From Sporothrix humicola (taxonomy: Eukaryota; Ascomycota; Sordariomycetes; Ophiostomatales; Ophiostomataceae): DNA of 64,000 nt. The stretch is taken from the NCBI GenBank assembly GCA_021396245.1, contig WNYE01000010.1:248001-312000 (forward strand), in the 5' to 3' direction. This document shows, piece after piece, positions 24,037 to 33,851 of this stretch (positions within the stretch are counted from its first letter, which is position 1; every line of letters begins with the position of its first letter). The position numbers were made by a program, and so were the translations under genes. A model generated the notes under the pieces. The model did no database searches. It had not been told where the DNA came from and saw only the letters and a program-made list of their open reading frames with translations.

Positions 24037-27021
24037 ATGTCGTCGTCTTCGTCGAACGCGCCTCAGCCGGTGAAGCTGTCGCTGCCGCTGGAATACCAGC
24101 AGAATTTGTTCCAAGAACTGCGAGCCGACGATGAGCTCGTTGTTCTGGCGCGGGGCCTCGGCCTCATGCGTCTCGTCACCAACCTGCTGCACTCGTACGA
24201 TGCCGCCGGCAACAACTTGGTGCTTCTCGTCAACGCCGACGACCGTGAAAACGGCTGGATCGGCGAGGCTTTGGCCGAGCATGCGGCCATAAGCATGGCT
24301 CCTCGCGCCCGGGGCCTGACGCTCGTTAATACGGACTTTACGACGGTCGGCGCACGCGAAAAAATGTACGCGGCAGGTGGCATTTTCAGCGTCACGTCGC
24401 GGATTTTGGTTGTCGACTTGTTGACGAGTCTGCTCAATCCAACAGCCATTACTGGTGTCGTTGTGCTGCACGCCGACCGTGTCGTGGCCACGTCTCTCGA
24501 GGCCTTTATCCTGCGCATCTACCGCCAGAAGAACAAGGTCGGCTTCCTCAAGGCGTTTTCAGACAATCCTGAGTCGTTCGCAACAGGCTTTGCTCCATTA
24601 GCGACGATGATGCGGAATTTGTTTCTACGGAAAGCCTCGCTGTGGCCACGGTTCCATGTGACAGTTGCCAACGCCCTCGAGGGCAAGAAGCGCGCCGAAG
24701 TGGTTGAATTCGAAGTGCCCATGACCGACAGCATGCGAGACATCCAAAACGCGATTCTCGAGTGTGTCGAAGTCAGCATCCACGAGCTGAAAAAGTCCAA
24801 CTCGGGCCTCGACATGGAGGACTGGAACCTAGACAGCGCCCTGCTTAAGAATTTTGACGTGATGGTGCGCCGCCAGCTTGACCCCAACTGGCACCGTGTC
24901 AGCTGGAAGACAAAGCAGATTGTGGGCGATTTGACAGTCTTGCGCGGCATGCTGCAGTCGATTGTCGAGTGCGATGCCGTTGCCTTTCTGCAGCGTCTCG
25001 ATACCATTCACGCCGCACACTCGCCGCCGCCCGGCTCCACACGCCAGTCGCAGTCGCCCTGGCTGTTCCTCGACGCTGCCCAGACCATCTTTGACACCGC
25101 AAAGCGGCGAGTCTACACGGGAAAGCACAACTTTAAAAGCAGTAACAGTGGGACAACAGCATCTTCCACCAGCACGAGCACACTTCGTCCTGTGCTCGAA
25201 GAGCAGCCCAAGTGGAGCGTGCTGGCCGATATTCTCGAAGAAATTGACCGCGATCTGTATACGGAAAGCTTGCCGCGCGACGACTCCAATGGCACCATCT
25301 TGATCATGTGTGGCGACGTCGACACGTGTCGCCAGCTGCGCGATTTCCTGCAGACCATGCACGTGCGTCCACGCACCGAGTCGCGGGTGGAAGAGTTCTT
25401 TGATGCCGATGAAGACCGTCCGTCGGGCGCGTTTATGATGCGCCGCAAGCTGCGCAACTACCTCAAGTGGAAGGGCGAGTTCGCGCACGTCAATGCAACA
25501 CTTTTTGCTGAGAACCAAAAGGCCCTGAGCGGCGCCATTGATCCGCGGACAGGACGCCCTGCAGGTGCCGTTCGTAGCAATGCGCCAGCCAACAAGCGGC
25601 GGCGTGTTCGCGGCGGCGGCACCGGCATGGGTCAGGCCAACACGGCGTCTGCCATTGCCTCAGCGTCGGTGTCTGGCGGACGGGCGGCCAACGGCAGTGT
25701 AGCCCAGTATTTCGAGAAGCCCAACGAGGTGGCCGAGCTGATGGCCGAAATTCATGCCGCAGAGGGAGGATCTTCGCCAACTGTCAATGCTGATGGCAGC
25801 ATCAATACTGACGCTGAAATCGCTGCCGCGCAGCAAAAGGCCGAGATTCTTGCGGCACTGGCGGATCCTCTGGAAGACATGGACGACTACTATCAGATGT
25901 ACGACATGAGCGACCTCGTGGTGATCCACGCGTACGACGGCGATCAGGACGAACACGTTCTCGAAGAGGTCAAGCCACGCTATATTATCATGTACGAGCC
26001 CGACGCCGCATTTATTCGGCGCATCGAGGTCTACCGGTCATCGCACAATGACCGCGGTGTGCGCACGTATTTCATGTACTATGGCGGCTCTGTCGAAGAG
26101 CAAAAGTACCTGTCGGCCGTCCGCCGTGAAAAAGACGCATTTACAAAACTTATCAAGGAGCGAGCATCCATGGCCATCACTTTCACGACCACGGCTTCGC
26201 ACAACATCTCCAACGCTGACGATCCGCAAGAGGCGTTTCTGCGGACAGTCAACACACGTATTGCTGGCGGCGGCCGTCTGACAACAGCTGCAGCGACTCA
26301 ACCACGCGTTGTTGTAGACGTGCGCGAGTTCCGCTCGTCGCTGCCCTCGCTTCTACATGGCCGCAACATGGCCGTCGTGCCGTGCATGCTGACCGTCGGC
26401 GACTATGTCCTGTCGGATCATATCTGCGTCGAGCGCAAATCCATTAACGATCTCATCTCGTCGTTCCGCGACGGCCGCCTGTACACGCAGTGCGAGACCA
26501 TGTTCCAGCACTACCGCGACCCGATGCTGCTGATCGAGTTCGACATGAACAAGTCGTTTACGCTCGAGCCGTTTGCCGACCTGTCGTCGTCGTCTTCGTC
26601 GGGCTCGAGCATTATTCCCAACCCGCAAAACGCCAACGATCTGCAGAGCAAGATTGTTCTGCTGACACTGGCGTTCCCGCGTCTACGTATCCTGTGGGCA
26701 TCGTCGCCCTATGAAACGGCCGAGATCTTTGAGCGGCTCAAGGCGCAAGAGGCCGAACCAGATCCAGTCGCGGCCGTTCGTGCTGGACTCGACCCTCATG
26801 CAAGAGCCGACGACCAGCCGTTCAATCTTGAGCCGCAGGAGATGCTGGCGGCCGTTCCAGGCGTCACACCAGCCAACCTGCGCACTCTAGTCATGGAGAC
26901 GGAAAGCATTGCCGCCATTGCAGCCATGGACGCGCCGGAACTTGAACCGATAGTCGGCAAAGAATCGGCGCGGCAGATCTCCGAGTTCTTCAAGAAGGAC
27001 ATTATCGAAGAGGCGGGGTGA
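24037..27021 (+). CDS. RAD1: DNA repair endonuclease XPF/Rad1 (Rad16, Mus38)
   Basis: A single exon of 994 aa, somewhat longer than S. pombe Rad16. The ATG at 24037 is preferred; the frame stays open upstream but without a suitable ATG. XPF with ERCC1/Rad10 cuts the 5' side of bubbles and flaps in nucleotide excision repair, crosslink repair and recombination. The N-terminal half is the inactive helicase-like part. The ERCC4 nuclease has DVRE at 761-764, GDYVLSD from 788 and the active-site ERK at 799-801 within VERKSINDL. A tandem helix-hairpin-helix domain fills about 928-994 (AAVPGVTPANL..VGKESARQISEFF) and binds ERCC1. All catalytic residues are present. A disordered linker around 510-580 has a basic motif NKRRRVRGG that could be a nuclear signal. 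Confidence 0.96.
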   Translation: MSSSSSNAPQPVKLSLPLEYQQNLFQELRADDELVVLARGLGLMRLVTNLLHSYDAAGNNLVLLVNADDRENGWIGEALAEHAAISMAPRARGLTLVNTDFTTVGAREKMYAAGGIFSVTSRILVVDLLTSLLNPTAITGVVVLHADRVVATSLEAFILRIYRQKNKVGFLKAFSDNPESFATGFAPLATMMRNLFLRKASLWPRFHVTVANALEGKKRAEVVEFEVPMTDSMRDIQNAILECVEVSIHELKKSNSGLDMEDWNLDSALLKNFDVMVRRQLDPNWHRVSWKTKQIVGDLTVLRGMLQSIVECDAVAFLQRLDTIHAAHSPPPGSTRQSQSPWLFLDAAQTIFDTAKRRVYTGKHNFKSSNSGTTASSTSTSTLRPVLEEQPKWSVLADILEEIDRDLYTESLPRDDSNGTILIMCGDVDTCRQLRDFLQTMHVRPRTESRVEEFFDADEDRPSGAFMMRRKLRNYLKWKGEFAHVNATLFAENQKALSGAIDPRTGRPAGAVRSNAPANKRRRVRGGGTGMGQANTASAIASASVSGGRAANGSVAQYFEKPNEVAELMAEIHAAEGGSSPTVNADGSINTDAEIAAAQQKAEILAALADPLEDMDDYYQMYDMSDLVVIHAYDGDQDEHVLEEVKPRYIIMYEPDAAFIRRIEVYRSSHNDRGVRTYFMYYGGSVEEQKYLSAVRREKDAFTKLIKERASMAITFTTTASHNISNADDPQEAFLRTVNTRIAGGGRLTTAAATQPRVVVDVREFRSSLPSLLHGRNMAVVPCMLTVGDYVLSDHICVERKSINDLISSFRDGRLYTQCETMFQHYRDPMLLIEFDMNKSFTLEPFADLSSSSSSGSSIIPNPQNANDLQSKIVLLTLAFPRLRILWASSPYETAEIFERLKAQEAEPDPVAAVRAGLDPHARADDQPFNLEPQEMLAAVPGVTPANLRTLVMETESIAAIAAMDAPELEPIVGKESARQISEFFKKDIIEEAG

Positions 27022-27350
27022 TATCACTTGTATTTCAACAACCTTTTTTTTCCCCCAGAACTTTGTATATGTCATGTATATTGGAGTGGAGCATCTAAAT
27101 AAAAAATAATGAAAGGAAGCATTTCTGATAGACCCGAAGAGCAAATAAAAAGGATGGACTGGGTCGGATAGGGGTATCGGTAAGGCGATTTGCGTCGTTT
27201 TGCGTCATTCATATTTCAGATGGTGGTATATCGTCGGTTCGTGAGGCCGTAAAACAAGACGTGTCGTGAAGAAAGGGCAGAAGGAAGAACAAATTCAGAT
27301 GACAGGAAAAGCAGATCGTCCCCTATAGCGAATCATCCTCGTCTCCCTTC
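27022..27350. other. Convergent spacer XPF / 70-aa gene
   Basis: This 329 nt lies between two stop codons and contains an AATAAA-like string near 27098. No gene is seen. Confidence 0.6.
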
Positions 27351-27696
27351 TCAGACCCTACTGACGCCTCGGTGGTGTCTACTTCTGCGCATTCCGCGGC
27401 CACCGCAGCCATGGCACGTCAAGCAGCCGACAATCTAGAGCGTGTGTTAGTAAAGACTTCGTGGTGAATTTTATTCACTTCCGCTTATGACTTACAATAT
27501 CGAAGATGGCAATGATGCCGTCGACAATAAACATGATGATGGCGCCAATGGCGTTGGCAATGCCCATCAGGACGGACCCAATGGCGTGGCAGATGCCCTC
27601 AAGCTGAGAGTGTTAGTAGGGACGCACGAGTAAAAGAAAAAAGAAAAAGAAACAGGGCAATTCTTGTCAACATACACAAGAAACGACAGCACCCAT
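27351..27696 (-). CDS. Small membrane protein with possible N-myristoyl/palmitoyl anchor, 70 aa
   Basis: Three exons, 27696-27676, 27603-27496, 27434-27351; 213 nt. The first exon encodes only seven residues, MGAVVSC, which fits the N-myristoylation pattern (Gly2, Ser6) with a neighbouring cysteine that could be palmitoylated. Exon 2 is a hydrophobic segment with Gly/Ala/Ile repeats (AIGSVLMGIANAIGAIIMFI), long enough for one or two membrane passes. Exon 3 has a Cys/Gly/Arg-rich end (CLTCHGCGGRGMRRS). Both introns are GT-AG with CTAAC-like branch sites. I recognise this as a type of short protein recurring in ascomycetes (MGAVVSCIE.. followed by repeated AI and NGI motifs), annotated only as hypothetical; no function is claimed. 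It is invisible to long-frame searches. Confidence 0.78.
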
Positions 27697-29042
27697 GTTG
27701 GCGTTTGGTAGTGTGAGTTTTGGTGATGGTAGTGTTGATGTTGATTCGTGTAAGTGGTGGTAGCGCAAGCGCGAGATTTGTTTGTTTTGGTCGGTAGGAC
27801 AAAGTTCGTTGATGGTTGTGAGAAAAAAAGAGATGACAGGAAGCAAAATATAGGAGAGAGAGGGGGCAGACGTCGGAGAATTTATTCAACTCGCCCTGAG
27901 ATGCATTTTTCATTTACATTCTTTTAAAGCAGGCACGAATGAAACCTGCTCCTGCCGGCAATGTGCAGTGAAGCGATACATTTTCGAGAGGGCTTGAGGG
28001 AAGCTGCGAACCGTGACGTCATGCGCTCCTTCCTTTTTATAGCTTTGGGCACTTTTGCACTTTTTGGGCAACAAGGGGCAACAAACAGCAAATGAAAGAG
28101 CAAGAACCCGCAACACGGAAAGAGCCACAATTCCACACAGGGGCCACGACAGGTATCATCTTCGTGGGAGGTGGAAGGTGGCTGGCCGTAGCCAACAAAA
28201 GGAGGTTTTGCTCCTTCCGCTTGTTTTCTTTCCTTTTCTTTGGGCTGTTTACAAGCGCTAATTAGTACTTGGGGGGCCATGTGCCAGCACGTTCTACTGT
28301 GGGGCCCTCGTGGCCGGGCCTGGCCAGGCCTATTTACAGCCTGTAATTAAAATGGTGATGTCACTACTGCAGCCACGCCAAGGCACAAAGCGCACTCAGA
28401 CATAAACGATAAGAAAAGAGATTAACAAATGTATGTAAACGAAACAGTCGCAACTGACCCAAATCGAGATAGCTTACAGTCTCAAAATGCTTGTTTTTCT
28501 CCAAACAGCCACTGGCAGCCACTGACGACGTGCTCCACGATAAAATGCGGAGCCTGATAGAGAGTGTTTGACGTTTTCGCCTCCGAATCGTTGCCAAATC
28601 GAGTCAAGAGGGCTCCAATGCCGTAGACTTTCAGTGGACCTTTTGTAACGTGTTGCATCATTGGGCAGTTGGATGACGGCCGTTGCAGGTGACGGGTGAT
28701 GTTGTTGGAGAGAGAAGAGACGAACACATGTGAGACATCTGCATGCGGTTTTCGGTTTTCAGACGGCTTGGATACCAAAACCATGGAACTGCAGACATCT
28801 GCGAGCGAGGTAATTACGACAGTAGTATAGCACGGAGGATTTAAAGAGAAAAGAGTTTATTTGGATATAATATAGTGGTGCTGCGGTGGTCTATGGGCCG
28901 TTCCTCGGCCGTCTATCGTTCGATAACGTACAAACATTAAATGCGAAGATGTGAGATGGTTGTGCCAAGATATGGGAGTGTCAAAAGTATAGATTGAACA
29001 ATCGTTGTCGATCAGGAGATTAGTCAAAGGATGCTCTCAGTC
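27697..29042. other. Spacer between the 70-aa gene and MRS2
   Basis: 1.35 kb holding the promoter of the 70-aa gene (pyrimidine-rich on its sense strand near 27840) and the MRS2 3' UTR. The short frames in 28360-28790 do not resemble proteins. Confidence 0.5.
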
Positions 29043-30976
29043 TTAGTAGTACTTCTTCCGCATGAGGGCTTCGCGCACCATGCCGAGCCGCCGCAAACGT
29101 TCACGGCTGCGTGCATCCAACGGCGTGTTCGCAAGGCTGGACGACGTGACGCCCGGCGGCAGAGTGGCAAACGAGTTGGCCCAGTCGGCGGTCGTCAGGG
29201 CGCCGTTGCCGCCGCTGCCTGTGGACGGGCCGTGCATCTTGACGCGCTGGACCTTGCGCAGCTTGACAAGACCGTACCAGCAGACGAGCAACGAAAAGGC
29301 AAACGAGGCGCCCGTGACGGCGCCGAAGCCCCAGTTCGTCTCCTCGATGAAGTTCTCGAGGTTCATGCCGTAGAGTCCGGCAAGGAACGTGCCCATGGCG
29401 AGGCCGAGCGTGCCAATGCTGAACTTGAGCTCGAGCAGCATCAGGGCGTTGCGGTTGGCATCGAGGATAGCGCGAACACTGTTTGTTAGCAACGTACATA
29501 GGGGAGAGAGAAAGAAGTGAAAGAGGGGGCTGTGTGGACCTACATTTCCTCGGTGTTGCGGATACTGGAGACCAGACTGCCGGCCTCCTGCGCCACTTCG
29601 TCGCAAATCTTGTGGTACGACTCGAGCAGCATCTCGACCTCGGTGTGGTCGTCTTCGCCGCGGTACAGGTCGTGTTTCTTTTCGGTGAGGTACATGGCCG
29701 CCAGGTCGTCGTCGGCCTCGAGCAGCTCCTCGATGGCGTCGCGCACGAGCTTGGCCTTTTGCTCAAAGGTGCTGACCTTTTTCGACAGGACCAGCAGCAC
29801 GCGCAGCTTGTCGCGCGTGATATCGGCCTCGAGCTCGCTCAGAATGCGCAGGATCGGCTCGCGGACGGTGTCAAAGTCAGCCTCGAGCTCCGACGTCACG
29901 GACAGCAGCACGGCTTCCAGCGCACGGAACTCGTACGGCAGTCCACCAGCAGTGCCCGACGCCTGCTTTTGTTGTAGCCGGCCCTGCAAGTCGTACATAA
30001 ACGCCGACTGAGGGTACGACGTCTTGGACCCGTAAACATCAAAGAGCAGCACACGGTCCGCCTTGATGAGGACCTTGAGATGCAGCAGGTTGAGCAGAAT
30101 GGCTGCCGGGCGCACAAGAATGTGCGGCAGATTCGACGAGTCGATCTTGCGCAAATCCCGCGGCAGCAGGCCGTACTTGGCAATCAGCTCCGTCTTCTTG
30201 AACTCGCCATCAACGAGAATCACCTCGCCGTCCTCGTCCACCTCGGTACACCGCAGCCGCGGCTCCAGCGCTGCCTTGGCCGTCTGCAGCCGCCGCGCGT
30301 TGAACATGACCGACGCAAACTCCGATCCTGCGCCGTGGTCCGGCAAGTCGCCCGGCAGCAGCGAGCTCCGACGGCTGCTACTGCTGTTGCCGAGGCGCAG
30401 GTCACCGCAGTCTCCGCTAGCCCCTCCGCTGTTACGCCAATGCCATGCCCAGTGCCAGTCCAGGATCCGATCGTACCACGATGCAGAGCGGTTTGTTGGC
30501 GATCCTACAGCCCGCTTCTGCCGCTTATCGGACCGCCTCCACAGGGCCTGCGCAGATTGTGAGGTCGAGAAGGGGGCCGACAGCCCAGCCGCCCGGTTTA
30601 CGGACCTCAGGCTTGCCGTAGCCGTCGTCGTTGGCCGCCATCGTGTGTTTCGCATCGTTTTGGAGAGGAATGCGTCATCAAAGTCGACAATGGACGCCTG
30701 GAGGGCAGCCGTCTCGCGTGTGCAGTGAGAGGTGCCGCCGCTTCTTTTGCTTATAAGCGTGGTTGTTGATAGCATTCGCTTTCTGCGTCCAACTGAGCTG
30801 CCATCGTCCGTTCGCCCGTCGTTGGTCGAGAGTCCGCCGCTGAGTCCGTTGAAATCGTTGACGCCGCTTCTGCCGTTGGTGCCGCCAGCTACAAACAAGC
30901 GCTCAGACTGGTGCCTCAGAAACCGCAAGAGGCCAGCCGAGGGCGCCGGCTGCAGGCGTATTGGCGGTGCCAGCAT
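29043..30976 (-). CDS. MRS2: Mitochondrial inner-membrane magnesium channel Mrs2/Lpe10
   Basis: Two exons, 30976-29544 and 29478-29043; 1,869 nt, 622 aa. Mrs2 is a CorA-type Mg2+ channel needed for Mg2+ uptake into mitochondria and so for group II intron splicing in yeast. The hallmark YGMN is at residues 514-517 at the end of the first membrane helix; the second helix (about 528-552) is followed by a basic end in KKYY. Upstream is the large matrix domain with conserved segments LLPRDLRKIDSS, ILVRPAAILLNLLH and YEFRALEAVL. The first 150 or so residues are Ser/Arg/Thr-rich and likely contain the mitochondrial presequence; this part is longer than in yeast (470 aa total). The intron is 65 nt, GT-AG with a CTAAC branch site, and restores EEI|VRAILDANRN. 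Mrs2 versus Lpe10 cannot be decided. Confidence 0.93.
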
Positions 30977-31943
30977 TGTCGTTGTTGGAGTAGGGAGGAG
31001 GGAGGATTGGGGGGAAATTCGATGTCGTTGAATATGACGAAATCGAGGCCAGTCGAGAACGTCCCCTTGCCCGCAAACGACTTGTCGGGCTATTCTGTCG
31101 TTTCTTTTGCCTTGTCCCTTCTTCTGCTCCCTTGGGTCGAGTCGACGTACCGTCTATTCGTGGGCTGTTTGTGCTGGTCGGCGTCGAGGGCCGGACAAAC
31201 TGGCGTGTTGTTTGTTGATCACAAGTAACTTTTTTCGCCAGAATTTCACAGTGCAACCGTTTCGCGGACTCGCGCTTTTCGTAGTATCCGCCGTGGTGCT
31301 CCACTAACGGCAAGTGCCTTCCAACCATTCTCCAATCCAAGCCAGGTTTTCGAGGCAGGCGCAACAGCTCCCAATAGTGACGAAACGCTGCGGTTTTAGC
31401 GGCAATTGGCGGACAGTTGGTGGTGGCTGGCAGAATTTTCTTACTTTCTTTCGCCGGCGCAGTCCTGATCGACTCCAATCAACCCCCACCTTCCAACAAT
31501 ACCCGCTCAAGCCGCTGTAAGATGCTGTACTCCGTACCACCACCAACTAATGTATGGCAGAGTAAGGCCCGGATCGCGCTTACCCTTTTAAGTAATCAGC
31601 ATCTGCAACTTCCTCTCATCAAAAGTCACTACATCACTCTTGAACACGCAAGCACGATCGAGACGGAGAAATAGTCCACACAAGCGGACAGACGGACAGA
31701 TGCGCTTTCCTCGACATGCCATCAAGTACATACGACTACAGACTCGATAGGATACACAGGTGACACAGTCATGGAAACCTCCAACTAAAAGGGAAGCGGC
31801 GACCGCGCCATCTGGCCCTGCCCTCTCTGTCCCTTCAGCATCTTCAACTTCCCCAGCTTTTCCAGATTCTCTAGCTTCTCTCTTATTTTTACCTCTATCA
31901 ATTTTCATCGGCATCTTCATGCCCACACCGGGTTTCAGTCGCT
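30977..31943. other. Divergent promoter region MRS2 / F-box-like gene
   Basis: A 967-nt spacer between two start codons. A TACTCCGTA motif is at 31528-31536. Positions 31790-31930 are C/T-rich, as expected for the leader of the next gene. No other gene is seen. Confidence 0.55.
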
Positions 31944-33851
31944 ATGAAGCTCACTCCAATCCACATGCGCGGCAAGCGCAAGAGCAAGAAGGACTCGGAC
32001 AAGGCCAACAACAATGCAAACAACAAACAATATGGCAATAGCAACCGCAGTATCCAAAGGAATGGCGAAGGCTCTTCGCCCAGCCATCAGAACAGCAATT
32101 TGGCGACGTCAGAACCTACCGTTGCTCGTGGCGGTTTGTCGGCACTGTTTGCCCCTTCGTCGCCGCTCAAGCGGTCCCGTGCCTCGTCGCCGGTCAGATC
32201 GGCCCTGACTGAGGAACTGGCGAGCCGCCGGGCCCGAGCCAAGAGAACAGTGCCATTTGACCAGCGTTTCCCGCTCGAGGTCATTGAGCGCATCTTCTTT
32301 TACTCGATGAACTTCAACCTGCCCCGGTCCAGTCCTCGCTTCGGCTGGATGCTGTCGAGCCACCATACGCTGCGCGATCTCGTCTTTGCCGGGTTTGGAC
32401 CGCAATGGGACCTGACTCTGACAAAGACTCGATACAAACGTCCACTCCGTGAAGACAGAAAAAAGAGAACGGCACACTCTCGTGTTGTTGACACCGCAAT
32501 CTCGGTAAGATGCCCCCAAGTCCCAAATGCCCGCAACTTCCTCTTGTTTAACCGTTTGCTGACCTCTGTATCGCAGACATCTGTATTGTCCGCTCCGTGG
32601 GCAAAGATGGACTTTCTGGTTGAAGCTATGGAGGTGTGGCTGCGGACGCACAAGGATAAGAGATACCTCCATGTCCCTGTTCCGTTCACAGAAAAGACAA
32701 TTCGGGAGCTTGCAAAATATTTTGTCTGCAACATGGACCACTTTGACGCTCTTGTTAAGCAGCATCCCGAAGAGCATATTCTCGCCCTATCGCAAGTGGG
32801 ATCCGAACCCAACCTTGCCCCAATCTTAAGCATAAACAACCTTAACCCCTCAATCGATGAGGCAAATATACCAGATATCTTCGAACAGGGCGACGTGGCA
32901 GAGAACGCGCTTGCCGCTGAAAAGGACTATCGCAACACCGGATGGAGTTCTGACGAAGACGAAGGCGAAGACGAAGACGAAGACGAGGATGAGGATGGGA
33001 ATCACCCCTCCAACGGATCTGCAAGCACCGCCGATAATAGCAGCAACAACACGCCTCCGGTTTCTGTCCACGTCTGCTTTGCAATGGACCAGTACTATTT
33101 CCTCCAAAGCCTGTACCAGTACAATGGCGGCATATTTGACCTACAGCACCATGAGAGCCCTCGGCTTCTACTCTCTCGATATTGGGACGACCATCGAGGA
33201 GACACAGACAGAAACATGGAACTAAGGGACCTTATCATGCTCCGCATGTCTGTCGGCACCACGTTCCTTCGCGGACCCAGTCTGTGGAAGACGCGGATCC
33301 CGGAGTGGTTGCTGGAGGCTGGTGGCCCTTACCCGCCTAGCCTGAATAGGTCGCGCAAGGGCCGTCAGACCATGCGGGATCGCTTGCGGGCCACGTTTGA
33401 CATGCTCTCATGGGTCGTTTTTGCGGGCGGTAGACTGCAGAAGCAGGACGGGTGGGAGGTGACATACCATGGCGTCCAGAACCTGCTTCATATCGACGTG
33501 GTCGCAACAGAATGGGATTCCTACGAGGACAATGAGGAAGTCGTTTCCACCTGCCAACACAGAGCCGGCAAGCCCGGCGAAAAGACTATACGGCTGCAGT
33601 ACAAAGTCGACACGCTCGTGGCCGGAATTCTTTCCCTGTTCTACGTCCTTGGCGTCTTTTACCACCAGTGGCCGGTTGGTGCTGTCGAGGATATAATGGA
33701 CGAGGCCACCCGCAATGGCGAGAAAAGAAGCAGATCCTACCGGGAATCGCAGACATACAGAATCTTGCAACGCATCGCCTTGCTCATTCCGCCGAACCGC
33801 AAGCGGTCGCCTCTGGAGAAGCTGTCGCCACATGTCGGCATAAAGTTTTGA
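31944..33851 (+). CDS. F-box-like protein of unknown function
   Basis: Likely two exons, 31944-32504 and 32577-33851, giving 611 aa; read straight through, it is 635 aa. After a Lys/Asn/Ser-rich N-terminus comes an F-box-like leucine motif (RFPLEVIERIFFYSMNFNLPRSSP) followed by LLSSHHTLRDLVFAGFGPQWD. I recognise this layout from a large set of uncharacterised proteins of filamentous ascomycetes. An acidic insert (alternating Glu/Asp, nt 32950-33000) sits in the middle. The C-terminal half has no motif I can name. If the F-box is real, it would be a substrate adaptor of an SCF ubiquitin ligase, but this is inference. The proposed 72-nt intron starts GTAAGA, ends CGCAG, has a GCTGAC branch site, and joins AIS to TSVLSAPWAKMDF. 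Confidence 0.65.
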   Translation: MKLTPIHMRGKRKSKKDSDKANNNANNKQYGNSNRSIQRNGEGSSPSHQNSNLATSEPTVARGGLSALFAPSSPLKRSRASSPVRSALTEELASRRARAKRTVPFDQRFPLEVIERIFFYSMNFNLPRSSPRFGWMLSSHHTLRDLVFAGFGPQWDLTLTKTRYKRPLREDRKKRTAHSRVVDTAISVRCPQVPNARNFLLFNRLLTSVSQTSVLSAPWAKMDFLVEAMEVWLRTHKDKRYLHVPVPFTEKTIRELAKYFVCNMDHFDALVKQHPEEHILALSQVGSEPNLAPILSINNLNPSIDEANIPDIFEQGDVAENALAAEKDYRNTGWSSDEDEGEDEDEDEDEDGNHPSNGSASTADNSSNNTPPVSVHVCFAMDQYYFLQSLYQYNGGIFDLQHHESPRLLLSRYWDDHRGDTDRNMELRDLIMLRMSVGTTFLRGPSLWKTRIPEWLLEAGGPYPPSLNRSRKGRQTMRDRLRATFDMLSWVVFAGGRLQKQDGWEVTYHGVQNLLHIDVVATEWDSYEDNEEVVSTCQHRAGKPGEKTIRLQYKVDTLVAGILSLFYVLGVFYHQWPVGAVEDIMDEATRNGEKRSRSYRESQTYRILQRIALLIPPNRKRSPLEKLSPHVGIKF

